Assembly: GCA_000231825.2 (NCBI GenBank)
Contig: JH720296.1
Span: forward strand, 372,001-436,000
Origin: Tetrahymena elliotti 4EA
Lineage: Eukaryota; Ciliophora; Oligohymenophorea; Hymenostomatida; Tetrahymenidae
DNA: 64,000 nucleotides
Direction of reading: 5' to 3'
Shown: one piece after another, positions 52,039-63,913 of the stretch
Numbering within the stretch: the first letter of the stretch is position 1
Layout: every line of letters begins with the position of its first letter
Notes under the pieces: model-generated
Databases searched by the model: none
Seen by the model: the letters and a program-made list of their open reading frames with translations, nothing else
Told to the model about the DNA's origin: nothing
Position numbers and translations under genes: made by a program

Positions 52039-53089
52039 ATGGACACACAATAGTTCTTAATAGCAATAACTATTGTTTTAATATCAACATTATTATTTTT
52101 TAAGTTTAAGACAAACAAATATAAAAAACTAGTATATTTTATTTAGATATTTGCAGAACATAAATTAACTCTATTTTATCTAACAGAACCCTGTTTAAAG
52201 AAAAACATTTGATCTTTTAGCTAAAGGATAAATAGCAGAATTTAAAAAACATATAGAAGAAAATTAAATTGATCCTAATTTACAGGATTTTGTAAGAGAT
52301 TTATCAATAAATTAAAAGATATTGTAAAAAAACTCTTTATAAAAAGCAAAATTTGCATCTTCTTCATTGTGCAGTAGGATTATGCAATAAATCAGAAGAA
52401 TAAGGTATAGAAGCAATCAAGTTCTTACTTGAAAAAGGAGCAGCAATAAATTGTTTAGATTAATCTGGAAGAACTCCAATCTTAATGGCTTCTAATTGGA
52501 ACATTTATCCAGTGGTAGATTTATTGTGTTCTTTAAATGCAGACTTGAATGAAACAAAATTCCATCATGTAAACACTTTATTTCTGCCTTTTATTTTCTA
52601 AAACATTAGTATTTAACAAAAGGATTATCCTGTAAATCCCTTGTATTTCCTCTTACAAAGAGGAAATTATGAAATGGCTTGGCATTTAATTTAGAAAGGA
52701 TCATCTGTTGAAAAAATTGAAGTATTTATTTTTGTCTTTATAGATGAGAACATAGATTTTTTTTACTGCTAAAATAGGAAATCCACAACAAGTCTAAAAA
52801 ATACAAATTAGGAGAAGCATCATTAAAGTTTTTAGAAAAATGCAAGAAAACAATATAAAGTATGTCCTTATTTTATCAAAAAATAAATATAATAAATATT
52901 ATTAATAAATTAGGAAACTAGAATAAGAAAACATTATGTAAAGCAAAGATTTATTAAGAAAAGTATGCAAAACAATTAGAAAGCAATAAATAAGACACTT
53001 AAAGTTAAGAAATAAGCGAAAGACCTTCATTAATTCTTTCTATGCTTAATAAAAACGAATTTCATGAGATTTGTAAATATTATTTATGA
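52039..53089 (+). CDS. Membrane-anchored ankyrin-repeat protein, 258 residues
   Basis: Six exons (52039-52131, 52187-52291, 52347-52568, 52623-52721, 52778-52859, 52914-53089) sum to 777 nt with all phases consistent. The N-terminus is a single hydrophobic anchor (residues ~6-22, LIAITIVLISTLLFFKF). The middle has ankyrin-type units: LHLLHCAVG...IEAIKFLLEKGAAINCLD, SGRTPILMASNW...VVDLLCSLNADLNE, then a more divergent YPVNPLYFLLQRGNYEMAWHL. The C-terminus is a charged helix and a short tail (ILSMLNKNEFHEICKYYL). All five introns are ~54-56 nt and several carry in-frame TGA. Ankyrin repeats bind other proteins; the anchor suggests a cytosol-facing scaffold on a membrane. The partner is unknown. 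Confidence 0.82.
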
Positions 53090-54031
53090 AATAACCTAAA
53101 ATTAATGTAATATGTTATACTAATTCTATTTTCAATATCTACCTATTTAGTATAGCTTTTAAGTTATTGTAAAATGCTTTGTAAATATAACCAACCAAAT
53201 TTCTTTTACACCTCTAATAAAAAAGTAATAAATCTATTAAATATTATTGAATCAAGTAAATCAAATTGTTTAAAAATGTATTTAATTAGTTGTATAAGAT
53301 ATTGTACATAATAAATATAAGGAAAGTAAATAATTTCAAATGGAAGAATTTTGCAAATAAAGAAAATAATATTAATTTTTTCATTAAATTTATTAAACTA
53401 AAAAGAGTTTTAATTAGATGATCTTTTGGTATTGCTTTTAATTATTAGAAATAATTTGAATTTATTTTTAGTAAATTAAATTAGAATTTTATTTCATTTT
53501 AATAAAAAAAACAAAGAAGAATTTTTTATATTTTTGTTTGACTATAAATAATATGGTTGAAATATTAAATATTTTACTCAAAAATGAATTTCAGAATAAC
53601 AAATGAGCTATTAGAGGAAGGGTCATATTTTATTAAGCATTTAATTGAGTAATTTTACAATCATTACAAAGTGGTGATGCTGTAAATGATGGGTTTATAT
53701 ATTCATGAATTTATATATAGAGTTATTTTTTAGCCAATAATTCTAAATTATATTCTTGATAAATTTTTTTTGAAACTTTCCTAATCAGGATGCTGATCAT
53801 GCTGAAATAAATTATTATTTTAACATGAATTTATGATTATTTTTATTGTTTTAAAATTCTATTTCAAAATACTTTGTAATTATTTATCAAAATTCATTGA
53901 GTTAGCACTATTGTAAAGTATTTCTGAACAAAAGTTAAACTTTATAGATTTTACGAGTAGTACTGTTTTTTATTTAATTTACATTATAATAAAAAATTAA
54001 ACTGTGTTTTTATTTAGTAGAATATTTAAAA
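53090..54031. other. Intergenic spacer with a possible tiny gene
   Basis: Mostly AT-rich. At 53584 (+) a short frame MNFRITNELLEEGSYFIKHL has coding-like codons, and 53789-53836 reads DADHAEINYYFNMNL in another phase, but I could not join them with a convincing intron. Left uncalled. Confidence 0.4.
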
Positions 54032-56513
54032 ATGAAGGGAATTAAAGATAAATTTGAAGCGAGACATAAAGTAGAACACAGTAGTAGTGGGAGATATGTT
54101 ATACGGACAGAAGCTATGAAAGATCCTGTTGTGATGGTGCATATTTCAAGAGGATATACTCCATCTTGTGATAATAATCATAATTATGAAAATATAGTTG
54201 ACAAAGATAAATAAAATAGGGTTATTAATTAAATGTAAAGAAAAAAGAATAAAGACAAATTGCTGGAGAAAAGCAGATTGCAGCTTGAATAAACTTAGAA
54301 GGAGCTTGAAGCTGCTTATTAATTTGATAATAGTCAAAGTGCTAGAAAAAGTACGAGCAAAAAGATAATTTTACCCAAAAAATTGGTGAACGATATCATA
54401 CTTATCAATGAAGAAATATAAGAATTTCAAAAAGAATAAGTTAGATCAAGATACGAAGAATAGTTGGAGAGTGAAGACAATAAGATAAGAAAATAATAAA
54501 GATAAATTACTTAGCAGTCTATGGAAAATGTGCATAGGAGTCTTTAACTAATAAATTCAATTAAGGTAACTCATGACCCAAAATAACAACTAAAACATTA
54601 AGAATACATGAAGCAAAAAGTAAGTGAAATAAATAATAAATTATGGGATAAGTAAAAGACTCTTCTTGGATTGTTAAATTAGAGGGAAGAATTGAAATAG
54701 AAAATAGAATAGTTAGTTTAAAATTATTTTAAAGATGAAGAAAATGCTCATCTTCTTTAAATTAATTCTCATGTATTGAAATTCTTTAGAGTTATCTTTG
54801 GTAAAGACTATTCTATGAGACTCAGAATGGATAAAATTCTATAAAATAATGATGCTGAGTTACTTAAAAAGTAAATACAAAAAACAAAAGAGATTAAAAA
54901 GAAACCTAAGCCTGAGGACATATTTGTTCCATACAACTAATCTGACAGATACAAAGAAAAGCTAGGGAATAAGTTCGAGGATAAGTTTCTTAGCACAATT
55001 AGTGCTGGTTCCAAGACGACTTCATCTCAAATATCCTCACACACTGGAATGATGCATAAAAGTCTTGATTTAAAGCTCGTCCCTGTTTATCAAGCAAAAC
55101 ATTTAGATATTCTTGAAACGTACTTTTAAAAAGTAAAATTATTAAACTCCATTTCAGAGAATTCATTCAATAATGATTATATAAGAAAAATTAGTTTTTA
55201 ATTTTTAAATAAAATTGATCCATTAATCTAAATATAAATATTCTATTTTAATAAAAAAGGATGTATTATAGCACTTGTATGACTTTTATTTTAACCCTAT
55301 TACTGAGAATTTAGAGTACTACTATAAATCAGAAACATGGGATTAGTTATTTGAGTAGTTAAAATAGAATAATCTTCCTAAGGATAGCTCATAATAGAGC
55401 TCACCTTAAAGAAATGAATAATAATTATTTTTACCACAAATAAATTCTAATAAATCAAGAAATGAGCCTTAAAATTCAGATTTGACTGATACGTAGAGAT
55501 ATAATTAGCAATAAGTAAAATCAACAAAAAATATAGAAAATGAAAAATAGCCTCAATCGTTTAAATAAATTCCTGATTTAGGGGAAGAGAGCAAATAAAG
55601 AGAAAAGAATTTAAATATTGAATAAAGTTAGAGTAATAATACATTTATGAATATAGGATCGAATTAAAATTTATAAAATTAGTTGTATTCTAAAGAATTC
55701 TACTAATATCTCAGAGAATATAATACCATATCAAAGACTTAAAATAAACTTAGTAAAGAAGATATTTTGAAAAAAGTAGAAAGTAGATTAGAACAATGCA
55801 GAAGTAAACATGATTTTTTTGAATAATAACTAGATCTTATGGAAACCAATAAAATGGTAAAAAAGAATTCCCATCATAAAAGAAAAAGCTTTTTAAACTC
55901 TATCAATTTATTAAGTTAATCGTTTAAGTAGAAAGATACGCAATTAATTTAATCGAATAGTCCTGAAAAGGTTAAAACTCCTCCTCTTTTAAGTTCTCAA
56001 AATAGTTTTAAAGATATGTAATAACTATCGAAAATACCATTATAATTAGACACTCCAACTTTAAGTAAATTTTCAAGTAGTAAAGCCTTAAATAGAGAAC
56101 TTTCTGAATTATAATTAATTTAAACTACTTCTAAAAAAGTTAACTTTTAAAATAATTAATCATAAAGTATAGATATAGTTGTTGAAAAAACTGTTCCTTT
56201 TGATAAGGAAAATATGAAAAATAGTTAAGAGCTGTTACCAAAACTAAAAATGTCTAAGTCATTTTCATAAGCAAGTAAACTATAAAAGGTAAGTTAAGAC
56301 GCTTTTAACAAGTGTATGAATAAGATAGCAGATTAGGCTGTGAGTTAAGAAACAAATAAATACCTAAATTATGTAAATAAACTATATAAATAGTGTAAGG
56401 TAGAATCCTACAGGACAAAAAAAGTTAAGAATGAGTCAATTAAGAAGAGAAATATAATATCTAAAAACTATCGTCATATTGACAAAGAATTTAAGAAACT
56501 TGCTTCTTTGTGA
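54032..56513 (+). CDS. Coiled-coil protein, 784 residues, function unknown
   Basis: Two exons (54032-55132, 55260-56513), intron 127 nt, 785 codons with TGA at 56511-56513. It begins MKGIKDKFEARHKVEHSSSG. Residues ~60-270 are Lys/Glu/Gln-rich coiled coil. A more compact patch lies around residues 240-370 (LKFFRVIFGKDYSMRLRMDK, PEDIFVPYNQSDRYKEKLG). The second exon is Asn/Ser/Gln-rich and low-complexity, then returns to a basic helical C-terminus (CMNKIADQAVSQETNKYLNYV, KNYRHIDKEFKKLASL). No domain is recognised. A cytoskeletal or basal-body role would fit but is not shown. The minus-strand ORF at 54146-54337 is a shadow. Confidence 0.8.
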
Positions 56514-57684
56514 AATAAACTAATAAAAAGTAACTAAAGAAATGAATGAAAATCAAGCTTACTTATTATTAAAATTCCTTATTTCATATCAAAAATCTAA
56601 AATTAACTTTAATTAATATCTTATTCTTTTTTTTTGTTTGAATATAAATAAAAAATTACTATTTGTGCTTAAATGAATATCCTTCTATTTAAACATTTTT
56701 TTCAACAAACTTACTTTTTTAAAAATTCATAAAATACATTTGATCTTTTTTTAATTTACTGTTGATAATTTCTAAAATTTATTTATCTTTCAAAAACAAT
56801 TAATTCAAGTGATTCATAAATTATCTCTTTATTGATTTGATAAATTTGCTCCACTTTTTCCATTCAGCAAATTATGGATTTATATTTTGAAATAAAACTT
56901 GTAATTTTAATAAATATTGTAATATGGTTAAAATTTTTTATTTTAGTATTATAATATAAGTTATATACTACCAATCTCATGAATTAAGAATAAATTTAAT
57001 ATAGATGAATTTTTTTAACATTTAGGTATCAAATAAGGTTATTTGATGTTTAAAAATTTGGTTTAAAAATATTTAAATCGTAATAATTGAATTATTATTA
57101 AGGTCATTTTTTACTATTTTCAAATTTACCACCAAATATAGTTATTTTTTGAAGGTATGGAATGAAGGAAGGGGAGTCTGAAAAATTGAATATTGACATT
57201 AAATAAATTAAATGTTAAATTATTAAGCAGAAAAAAGAATAGAAAAAATTTTTAAATAATTTAATGACTATCTTACAATTACAAATCATATGTAATTTAT
57301 TTATTTTTTATATGAATTATAAAAAATCTTTTTTCATCCTTTTTTTTACTTATTAATTATTTTTTTATCAATTCTAAATTTTGGAAAAAGTTGATTCCAT
57401 CAAAAATAAGTATTGAATTTTTCATTCACATTCATTTACTTTTTAATTCTATTATTAAGAACCTTCATTTACTTTAAAGTTTTAATATTATTTTGAGGGA
57501 TAATTACTTTGATTTAAATTATAAAATTATTTTGATAAAATAAATTGAAAAAGTAATTTAAAAGTTCATTTTCATTTTAATTCGTAATTCCAAGTAACAA
57601 CATTTAATATAATATGAAATGACACCACACATAAACAACTATTTTGCTCATATATATTCATTTCTTACATATATTTACTATTAC
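56514..57684. other. Convergent intergenic spacer
   Basis: About 1.2 kb, AT-rich. A patch at 57162 (+) starts MKEGESEKLNIDIKQIK and remains open ~84 codons; its first 15 codons look coding but there is no further support. Confidence 0.45.
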
Positions 57685-58338
57685 TCAATACATGAGAACG
57701 AAAATAATTACTGACAACAATAATTAAGAAACCATCAAGAGAGGAGAATTTGTTGATGATGAGCATGTTTTTGAAGAGGAATCAGGACTTCCTGATGCAC
57801 AAGTAAGGCAAGCATCAGGAGAAGCACCATCGCAAGTAGCACAATTACTTGCTACAGTACATACAACGCATGTACCATCGGAAGCCTTAAGACCATAACT
57901 AGTTTTGCAAACTTTACACTTTGTGGCAGTTGTACCGTTAATGGTAGCACAGCCAGTAATAGCATTCTAGCACAAACTATTTTCATCAAGTCCATAGTTA
58001 GTAGAGCAGGTTGCACATTTAGTCTTGTCAGCAGAGGTAACAGCTTTACAATTAGTAATAGCAGTTCCTGAGACACAGGTACCATCTACAACTAAAATGA
58101 AAGAGGTATTACAGGTTGAGCATTTAGTCTTGTCAGCAGAGGTAACAGCCTTACAATTAGTAACAGCAGTTCCTGAGGCACAGGTATTGTTATCAACTAA
58201 AATCTTACTATTACTACAGGAATTGCATAAATTACCTGCATCACAATCAGCACAATCAGTTATATCAGGACTACATGCTGCAGCATTAGCATATCCTGCA
58301 ATTGCAAGGAGAACTAAGAGAACTAAGTATTTTCTCAT
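57685..58338 (-). CDS. Immobilization-antigen-like GPI-anchored Cys-rich surface protein, 217 residues
   Basis: ATG at 58338 gives a clear signal peptide (MRKYLVLLVLLAIAGYANA). Then come regular CxxC repeats with Ala/Thr/Ser/Asp between them: CADCDAGNLCNSC, two near-identical units NCKAVTSADKTKC(S/A)TC 34 residues apart, CKVCKTSYGL, CATCDGASPDACLTC. It ends with a Ser-rich spacer and a hydrophobic tail with no charge (LLMVSQLLLSVIIFVLMY), which is a typical GPI signal. The true stop is TGA at 57687-57685; the standard code stops early at an in-frame TAG (Gln) after ENSLC. This layout is that of Tetrahymena/Ichthyophthirius i-antigens. Its higher G+C and richer codon set suggest strong expression. 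The plus-strand ORF 58025-58351 is a shadow. Confidence 0.9.
58014..58188. repeat. Two tandem ~102-bp repeat units inside the i-antigen-like gene
   Basis: The 22-nt word starting catttagtcttgtcagcaga occurs at ~58015 and ~58117, and the following ~60 nt differ at only a few positions. Each unit encodes one 34-residue Cys repeat. Confidence 0.8.
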
Positions 58339-59111
58339 TCTTTCTGTTTAGTATTAATTTAAGTTTTACCTTTTTCTTTTTGATTTATGAATCTTTGTAA
58401 TAATTAAGTCTTATAAATTTTTTTTTGCCATTATTTAAATAATAGATGGCTAATCTACTAATTCCCGACATATTCTGAAGAAGACAATTTTTAAAACCGA
58501 AGATTAGTTTTAATTTCTTCTAGAGACAAGTTTGAAATATTTTTTAAAAAAGCTAGAATATATGGAGAATACGTGATTGAGCTCAGAATTCTAAAACTGA
58601 AATAGCCCTCAAACTTTTCTGGACTCTAATATCGTTGGTATTCTTGTTTTAAGGCTTCTTATACAAAAGTGGTGCTGTTTCCCCTTTTACTATATATAAG
58701 TTCTTAAAATTAAAAATTTCTCTTTAAATAAAATATATTTTCATTCGTTAGTTAATGTTAGTTAACTTTAAGCCTAAATAACTGCATTTTTTATTCGAAT
58801 TAAATTATCTCAAAAATATTTACTATTAAAGAAAAATCTTCTACTTAAAGTTCTACTTTAAATCCTTCCTTATTAAGAGTAATTGAAAGATTACTACTTG
58901 AAAATTTTATTTTTTGAAACTAAATAATCTTTTTAATTATAGATTAGTAATTTAATCGTTTAAATAAGCAATTTAATAGTTCAATTTCAAAATTACTTTT
59001 TCCATGTATTCTATTCAGATAATTGTTTATCATGGTATTTATTATTGTTTTATCTTTTAATTATTTCAGCAAGCATGGACTTTAAATCAACTTTAATAAT
59101 TGAAATTGAAT
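58335..59111 (-). pseudogene. 5'-truncated paralogue of the 993-residue gene at 60.4-63.4 kb
   Basis: An open minus-strand frame of ~258 codons with no start at its 5' end (preceded by TGA; first in-frame ATG at 59033). It matches the middle of the intact neighbour: KFSSSNLSITLNKEGFKVEL against KVSTSKLSITLNEQEFKIEL, and NIFYLKRNFQFQELIY against NIAYLKKNYKFKELKI. After that the C-terminal part is shorter and different. The upstream flank (59165-59212) also matches the flank of the intact gene, so this looks like a copy that lost its 5' coding part by internal deletion. Its TGA overlaps the ATG of the i-antigen-like gene (ATGA). It may be non-functional, or translated from ATG 59033. Confidence 0.6.
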
Positions 59112-59164
59112 TCAGTTAAAATTCAAAAATTAATCATTACAAATTTATTGGATTTTTATCAAAT

Positions 59165-59212
59165 GTAGAAGTAAGATCTTATCAAAATATAGAAAAATTA
59201 AAAAATTTAGTT
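59165..59212. repeat. Upstream-flank repeat, copy 1
   Basis: A ~45-bp block (aatgtagaagtaagatctta, then tcaaaatatagaaaaat) almost identical to 63475-63513. In both places it lies 5' of a minus-strand member of the same family, so it is duplicated promoter/leader DNA. Confidence 0.75.
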
Positions 59213-59389
59213 TTTAGTTTATTTTGTAGATGATATCTACTAAAATAATGAGAAACAAAAATTTTATCTATTAAATAAATGCATAATGAATACTTATTTT
59301 TAGAGAAAGGTAGAATAAAATAATATACAAATTCTCATTTTTTTTGAATTGAAAGTCTTATGAAAAATTAATTGACTTTAGAGTTAAAA

Positions 59390-60387
59390 ATGCAAACTAA
59401 ATAGATAAATGAGTACTTGCATTAATTAATTTCGAAGCATTTTAAAAAGATGTAAAATTTTTATTTTAGTTTCAAATTTGAAATTTTAGATTAAAATGTT
59501 TGATTTTATTTAACTTTCTTTATCAATAATTTGGAATAGGAATAAGAACAAGGTAAAAATAAAATTTTGAATACATTAAAAAATATTTAAGCTTTCTTAT
59601 CTAAATAAAAAACTATTTTGCTTTTTCTTGAAATAAAACATCTTTCTTGTTAATTGAGTGAAATAATTCAACTTAAAAAAATGAAATTTTTATTCGTGCG
59701 CACTCTATAAAATTAAACTAAATAAACAAAACATTTGTTATATTTTTGTTAAAAAAATCTTATTAATTAGTGGTAAACTTCCAAATAAATTATTTTAATT
59801 GATTGAGTTAGAAAATTAGGTCTTTGGTAGTTTTAATTTTAAAATAAAAAATTTATTAAAAATTTTCATTTTTATTTTTTCAGTCAAATTTAATGTTTCT
59901 GATGACTTACAAATATTATTAAAAAAATTTGATTTTATTTATCAATTTAATTTCTTCTTTTCATGTTATAATAAATTTGGAACAATAAATAAATAGATTT
60001 GAAACAAAATTATTTGATAGGAGAAGCTGATAATAGAGGATAATATTTAACATATTAGTGATTAATTGAGATGGTGGAGGAGAAGGTTGAGTTTATTAAA
60101 ATTTCGGAAGAAGTAAATTTTTCACTATTTTACTTTTTTTTTGAAAATTTTTTTTCTTGACAAAGGATGTTTAATGGAATAATACATTTTTTACAAAATA
60201 CTCCACTCCTACTTCTATTATGACTTATTTAGTTTTAAATTTATATATTTTTATCATAAAAAGTTAACTCAGATCTGATAATTTTGTTATCTATTTCAAA
60301 TAGTTGAGTATATAAAAGAAACAAATAAAAAAGATACTAACTAAAAGGATTGAAGGTAAATAAATTTATCTATAAAAAAATAGATGA
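59390..60387 (+). other. Possible small multi-exon gene or pseudogene, unresolved
   Basis: Several short plus-strand segments look coding: MQTKQINEYLHQLISKHFKK at 59390, VKFNVSDDLQILLKKFDF near 59882, NYLIGEADNRGQYLTYQ near 60005, and MVEEKVEFIKISEE at 60071, which would splice over a 53-nt intron (60113-60165) to DVQWNNTFFTKYSTPTS and run to TGA at 60385. The last two upstream segments are in the same frame, separated by a single TGA at about 60056. Either these are one gene with a missed intron, an intentional or mutational TGA, or chance. No domain is recognised. Confidence 0.3.
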
Positions 60388-60404
60388 ATTTGATGACTGA
60401 AAAA

Positions 60405-63386
60405 TCAATAAACATAATTATAATCCCCTTTTTTATATTTTTAAATTTCTTAATCAAAACATATTATTTTTTATGTACTTCTTATTAAAGTTTTTGATTT
60501 GATAGTAAAGAATGAAAGAAATTATTAAATTTTTTCAAAACGATCAATTCCTAGTTTTAGTAACTTTGGGAGAAACTGAATTAATATTATCTTATGTTAT
60601 TAGTATTGTTATAAGTCTTTTATTTTAACATTACTTTTTGAATAATAATTTCCATTTTCTATATGCAGATGTCTTATTTTAGGATTTAAGAATAAATCTT
60701 TTATTGAATTAGTACAGATAGTATCTTTCAATGAATAATAATTTAAAATTACTTTTACTTTTCTAATATTTATTTGTAGCTTTTCTATAAAATAACTTAA
60801 ATAGATTATATCATCTACTTTATTATAAGAACTGTATGGGGGCTCTTTGACTACAAAGTATAAATTATTCTAAGAGTAAATCATACAGAAAAATAAAATT
60901 TAGAGTTTTAAATTTTGAATTAATCCTTACTGTATTATTATGGCTAAAGAATTGAGGACTTAATAGGGAAATTCTTTAAACGAATAGTCCGATATAGTTA
61001 TATCTAAGTGTATTTATAATTAAAATTTTCCTAATTTCTTAAAAAACTCCATCGCTTTTTCTTATGTTACACTAAAATTCAAATAAATTCTTTAATTTTG
61101 ATCTAAAGGTGATAGTAATTATTTTATTCTTGAACACAAAGTAAAATCACTAGACTCATAATTTATTTTATCAAAATAATTATTGATATTTGAAAATCTC
61201 TATTAAAAAATAGGATTAGACTGAATCCTATAAAAGAAATATTTGTTTTCAAAGTCGAGTATCATGATACATTTTTTTTTTAAATAAATCAAAATTTTCT
61301 TTACTTAATCACCCATTTTAAATAATTACTCTTAAAACTCATCGGCTTCAAATTCTTCATCCATAAGCAAATAAACATTTTCTACTTTAGGTAGATTTAC
61401 TCTTGATTGAATGAACACAATCATCACTTTTAATTCTTAAGCATTTTAGATTATTATCTCTAAACTAGAATAAGTTAATGAACTAATTAAGAGATTCTTA
61501 ATTTAAGATTATGGCTGATAAACAACTAATTTTTCATTTTTAGTGTATTTTATCAATGGTATGCTTATTTTGTCTTAAATAGAAAGCAAAAATTTTTCAT
61601 TTAGTTAAATTCTTTTTAACTCTAAGGTTGCTTCACGATAACATTTAATGTGTTTATAGTTTTAACAATATGAATGAGAAAAACATATACGAAATGTTGA
61701 CAATTCATATTATTGAGTTATTAACTCCATCCACTGTTTACTAATTTTGATACATTCTATTTCAATATCAATATGTTTTAGCTTATTTGTAGAAATAAAA
61801 TTTTTAAATTAATCCAGATATTAAAAATCAATTTAAAGTGCAATGAAATGTTCTGAATCCAATCTCAATCTTATTTATCTTTAATATTGTATATTAATGC
61901 TATTTAAAGTAGAAGGGAGGAATGCAATAATCTAATCAAAATTTATATAAGTTTTAAAATTAACATTCAATTATTATAAATTTGAATATTAATATAGAAT
62001 CTTTTCAAAATCTTCTTTTTCCTTCCAATCATCTAGCTCTAATTTGTTATCTTAAAGTTCAGTAGCAAATTCTATCTTTAGCTCTTTAAATTTATAATTT
62101 TTCTTTAAATATGCAATATTAGAATTCATCAATTAAATACAAATTTTATTATAAATTTTGAGCCTGTAAAACTGAGATTTTTATGATTATTAAGCGATAT
62201 CAAGCATGTTTTTTAGTTATTTAAAATTTTCTGCATATAATTCTATTTTGAATTCTTATTCATTAAGAGTGATTGATAGCTTACTTGTTGAAACCTTTAT
62301 TTTTTAATACTACATAATCTACTAAACTATTTTATGCTAGCTAAGTAAGCTAAACTGACAATTTTATAGCTGAATTTAGCAACAGCTTTTGTCGTCTATG
62401 CTATTAAAATAATAATATATCATAGCTACTATTACTTTATCATCTTTTAATTGTTTTAGCATGCATTAATTTCTCCTAAAATCTATTTTAATATCTTAAT
62501 TTAAGTAATACTTTATTTCAAAATTTAATTTGTTATCTATTAAAATGCTTAACAAATTTGAATATGAGTATTCAAATAGATTTGAATATCTTATGGCAAC
62601 TTCATTTAATTAGCTGTATTTTTGTTTGATTTTGATAATTTCTTCCTCGATTTTAATATCTTCTTAATTCAAATCAAATTATACTTTTAATTTGGAAATC
62701 TGAAGTTGATTTAGAATTTATTCTTCAAATTGATCTGAATACCAGTGTCTATGATTTGCGAAGATAAATTTGTTATTGTGATAATATTCAATATAATTTT
62801 TGATGATGATACTAAAATATTAATACCCTTCAAGTACTTAGTACAAATTATTAAATATTTTAATTTTTGATAGGTTACTTAAATAATCGTGGCATGTTAT
62901 TACTATCTCCATTTCAAGATAATCATTTTTTCTTAAAGAGGTTATCATACTTAAATAGTTATCAAACTAACCTGGATTGCTTAATATTATTTTTAGTTTA
63001 TTTTATGTTTTTTCAATACATAACTCATCATATTTGATGCTTATATCATCAATACAATTAAAAATAGAAGTTTAAAACTTAAATTTTTTGTTTGTAGATG
63101 CGAAGAAACTTATTTTTTTAATATTTTGAGATGACAAAAATATATCTTCTAGCTGCTTGTTCAGAAAAAGAGATAAATCATTGTTTAATGCTTCAAAAAT
63201 GATTTATTTGAAATTAAATTATGATAGAATATAAATAATATTCTGGATATCTTACTAATGTATTTCTAAAATGTAATTTTCAGCCAAGAACACAATTTAT
63301 TGAAAGCTGGCTGCTTAAATCTATTGAATCTATTATAAGAATTGGGTATCCGTTAGAGAATAGATATAAATATCTTTTTCCGTCAT
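60405..63386 (-). CDS. 993-residue intronless protein of a local tandem family, function unknown
   Basis: ATG at 63386 (MTEKDIYIYSLTDTQFLQQ) to TGA at 60407-60405, 994 codons without any TGA, although the standard code shows no ORF at all because of dozens of TAA/TAG Gln codons. The protein is a mix of Leu/Ile/Phe-rich and Asn/Lys/Gln-rich stretches. The rough, irregular hydrophobic periodicity (for example IKISFFASTNKKFKFQTS, LKHIDIEIECIKISKQWM) recalls degenerate leucine-rich-repeat proteins, but no consensus repeat can be set. No signal peptide or TM is obvious, so a cytosolic protein is likely. Relatives: the truncated copy at 58.3-59.1 kb and a 3' end at the right edge. Such local families are common in ciliate genomes. 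Confidence 0.75.
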
Positions 63387-63913
63387 TTTGAGAAGAATAG
63401 GAACAAGTCAGTATTTTAAAAACTAATTTAATTTACAGAATAATATTTTGATAAACTTTTTTCGTTGATATATCTAATGTAGAAGTAAGATTTTATCAAA
63501 ATATAGAAAAATAAATTTCCTTTTATATTTTTGTTTATTTTCATTTTTTTATTTAAATGATTTAAATTTTATTTTATTATTTTCTTGTTATTATTTTTTA
63601 ATGTTGAGAGAAAATTATTTTTTATTTGATGAATAAAACTCATTTTATTTTATATATTTTTATTTGATTTAAAAGTAATAAATCAAATTTATTTCAGAGT
63701 AGTTTTAACAGAAGTTAATTTGAAAAAAATATTAATTTAAGTTAATAAATGTCATTTCAAAATATTTAAATACATTTTTTAAGATTATTTTTCTTTAATT
63801 GAACTTTAAATTTTACTAATTTTTTAGAATTTAATTTTTTTAAATTTTCAGATTTTAATGTTAAAAATTTGGGTATGGGTAAAATTTTTATGCTCTGCTC
63901 CAGAAGCCTCATT
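63387..63913. other. Spacer between tandem family members
   Basis: AT-rich, 527 nt; contains the upstream-flank repeat at 63475-63513. No coding signal. The minus-strand ORF reported at 63766-63975 is not in the family frame. Confidence 0.6.
63475..63513. repeat. Upstream-flank repeat, copy 2
   Basis: Partner of 59165-59212, ~90 nt upstream of the intact family gene's ATG. Confidence 0.75.

Noticed and set aside
58025..58351. Plus-strand 108-residue ORF with repeats
   Set aside because: Antisense of the i-antigen-like gene; repeats come from the gene's own tandem units.
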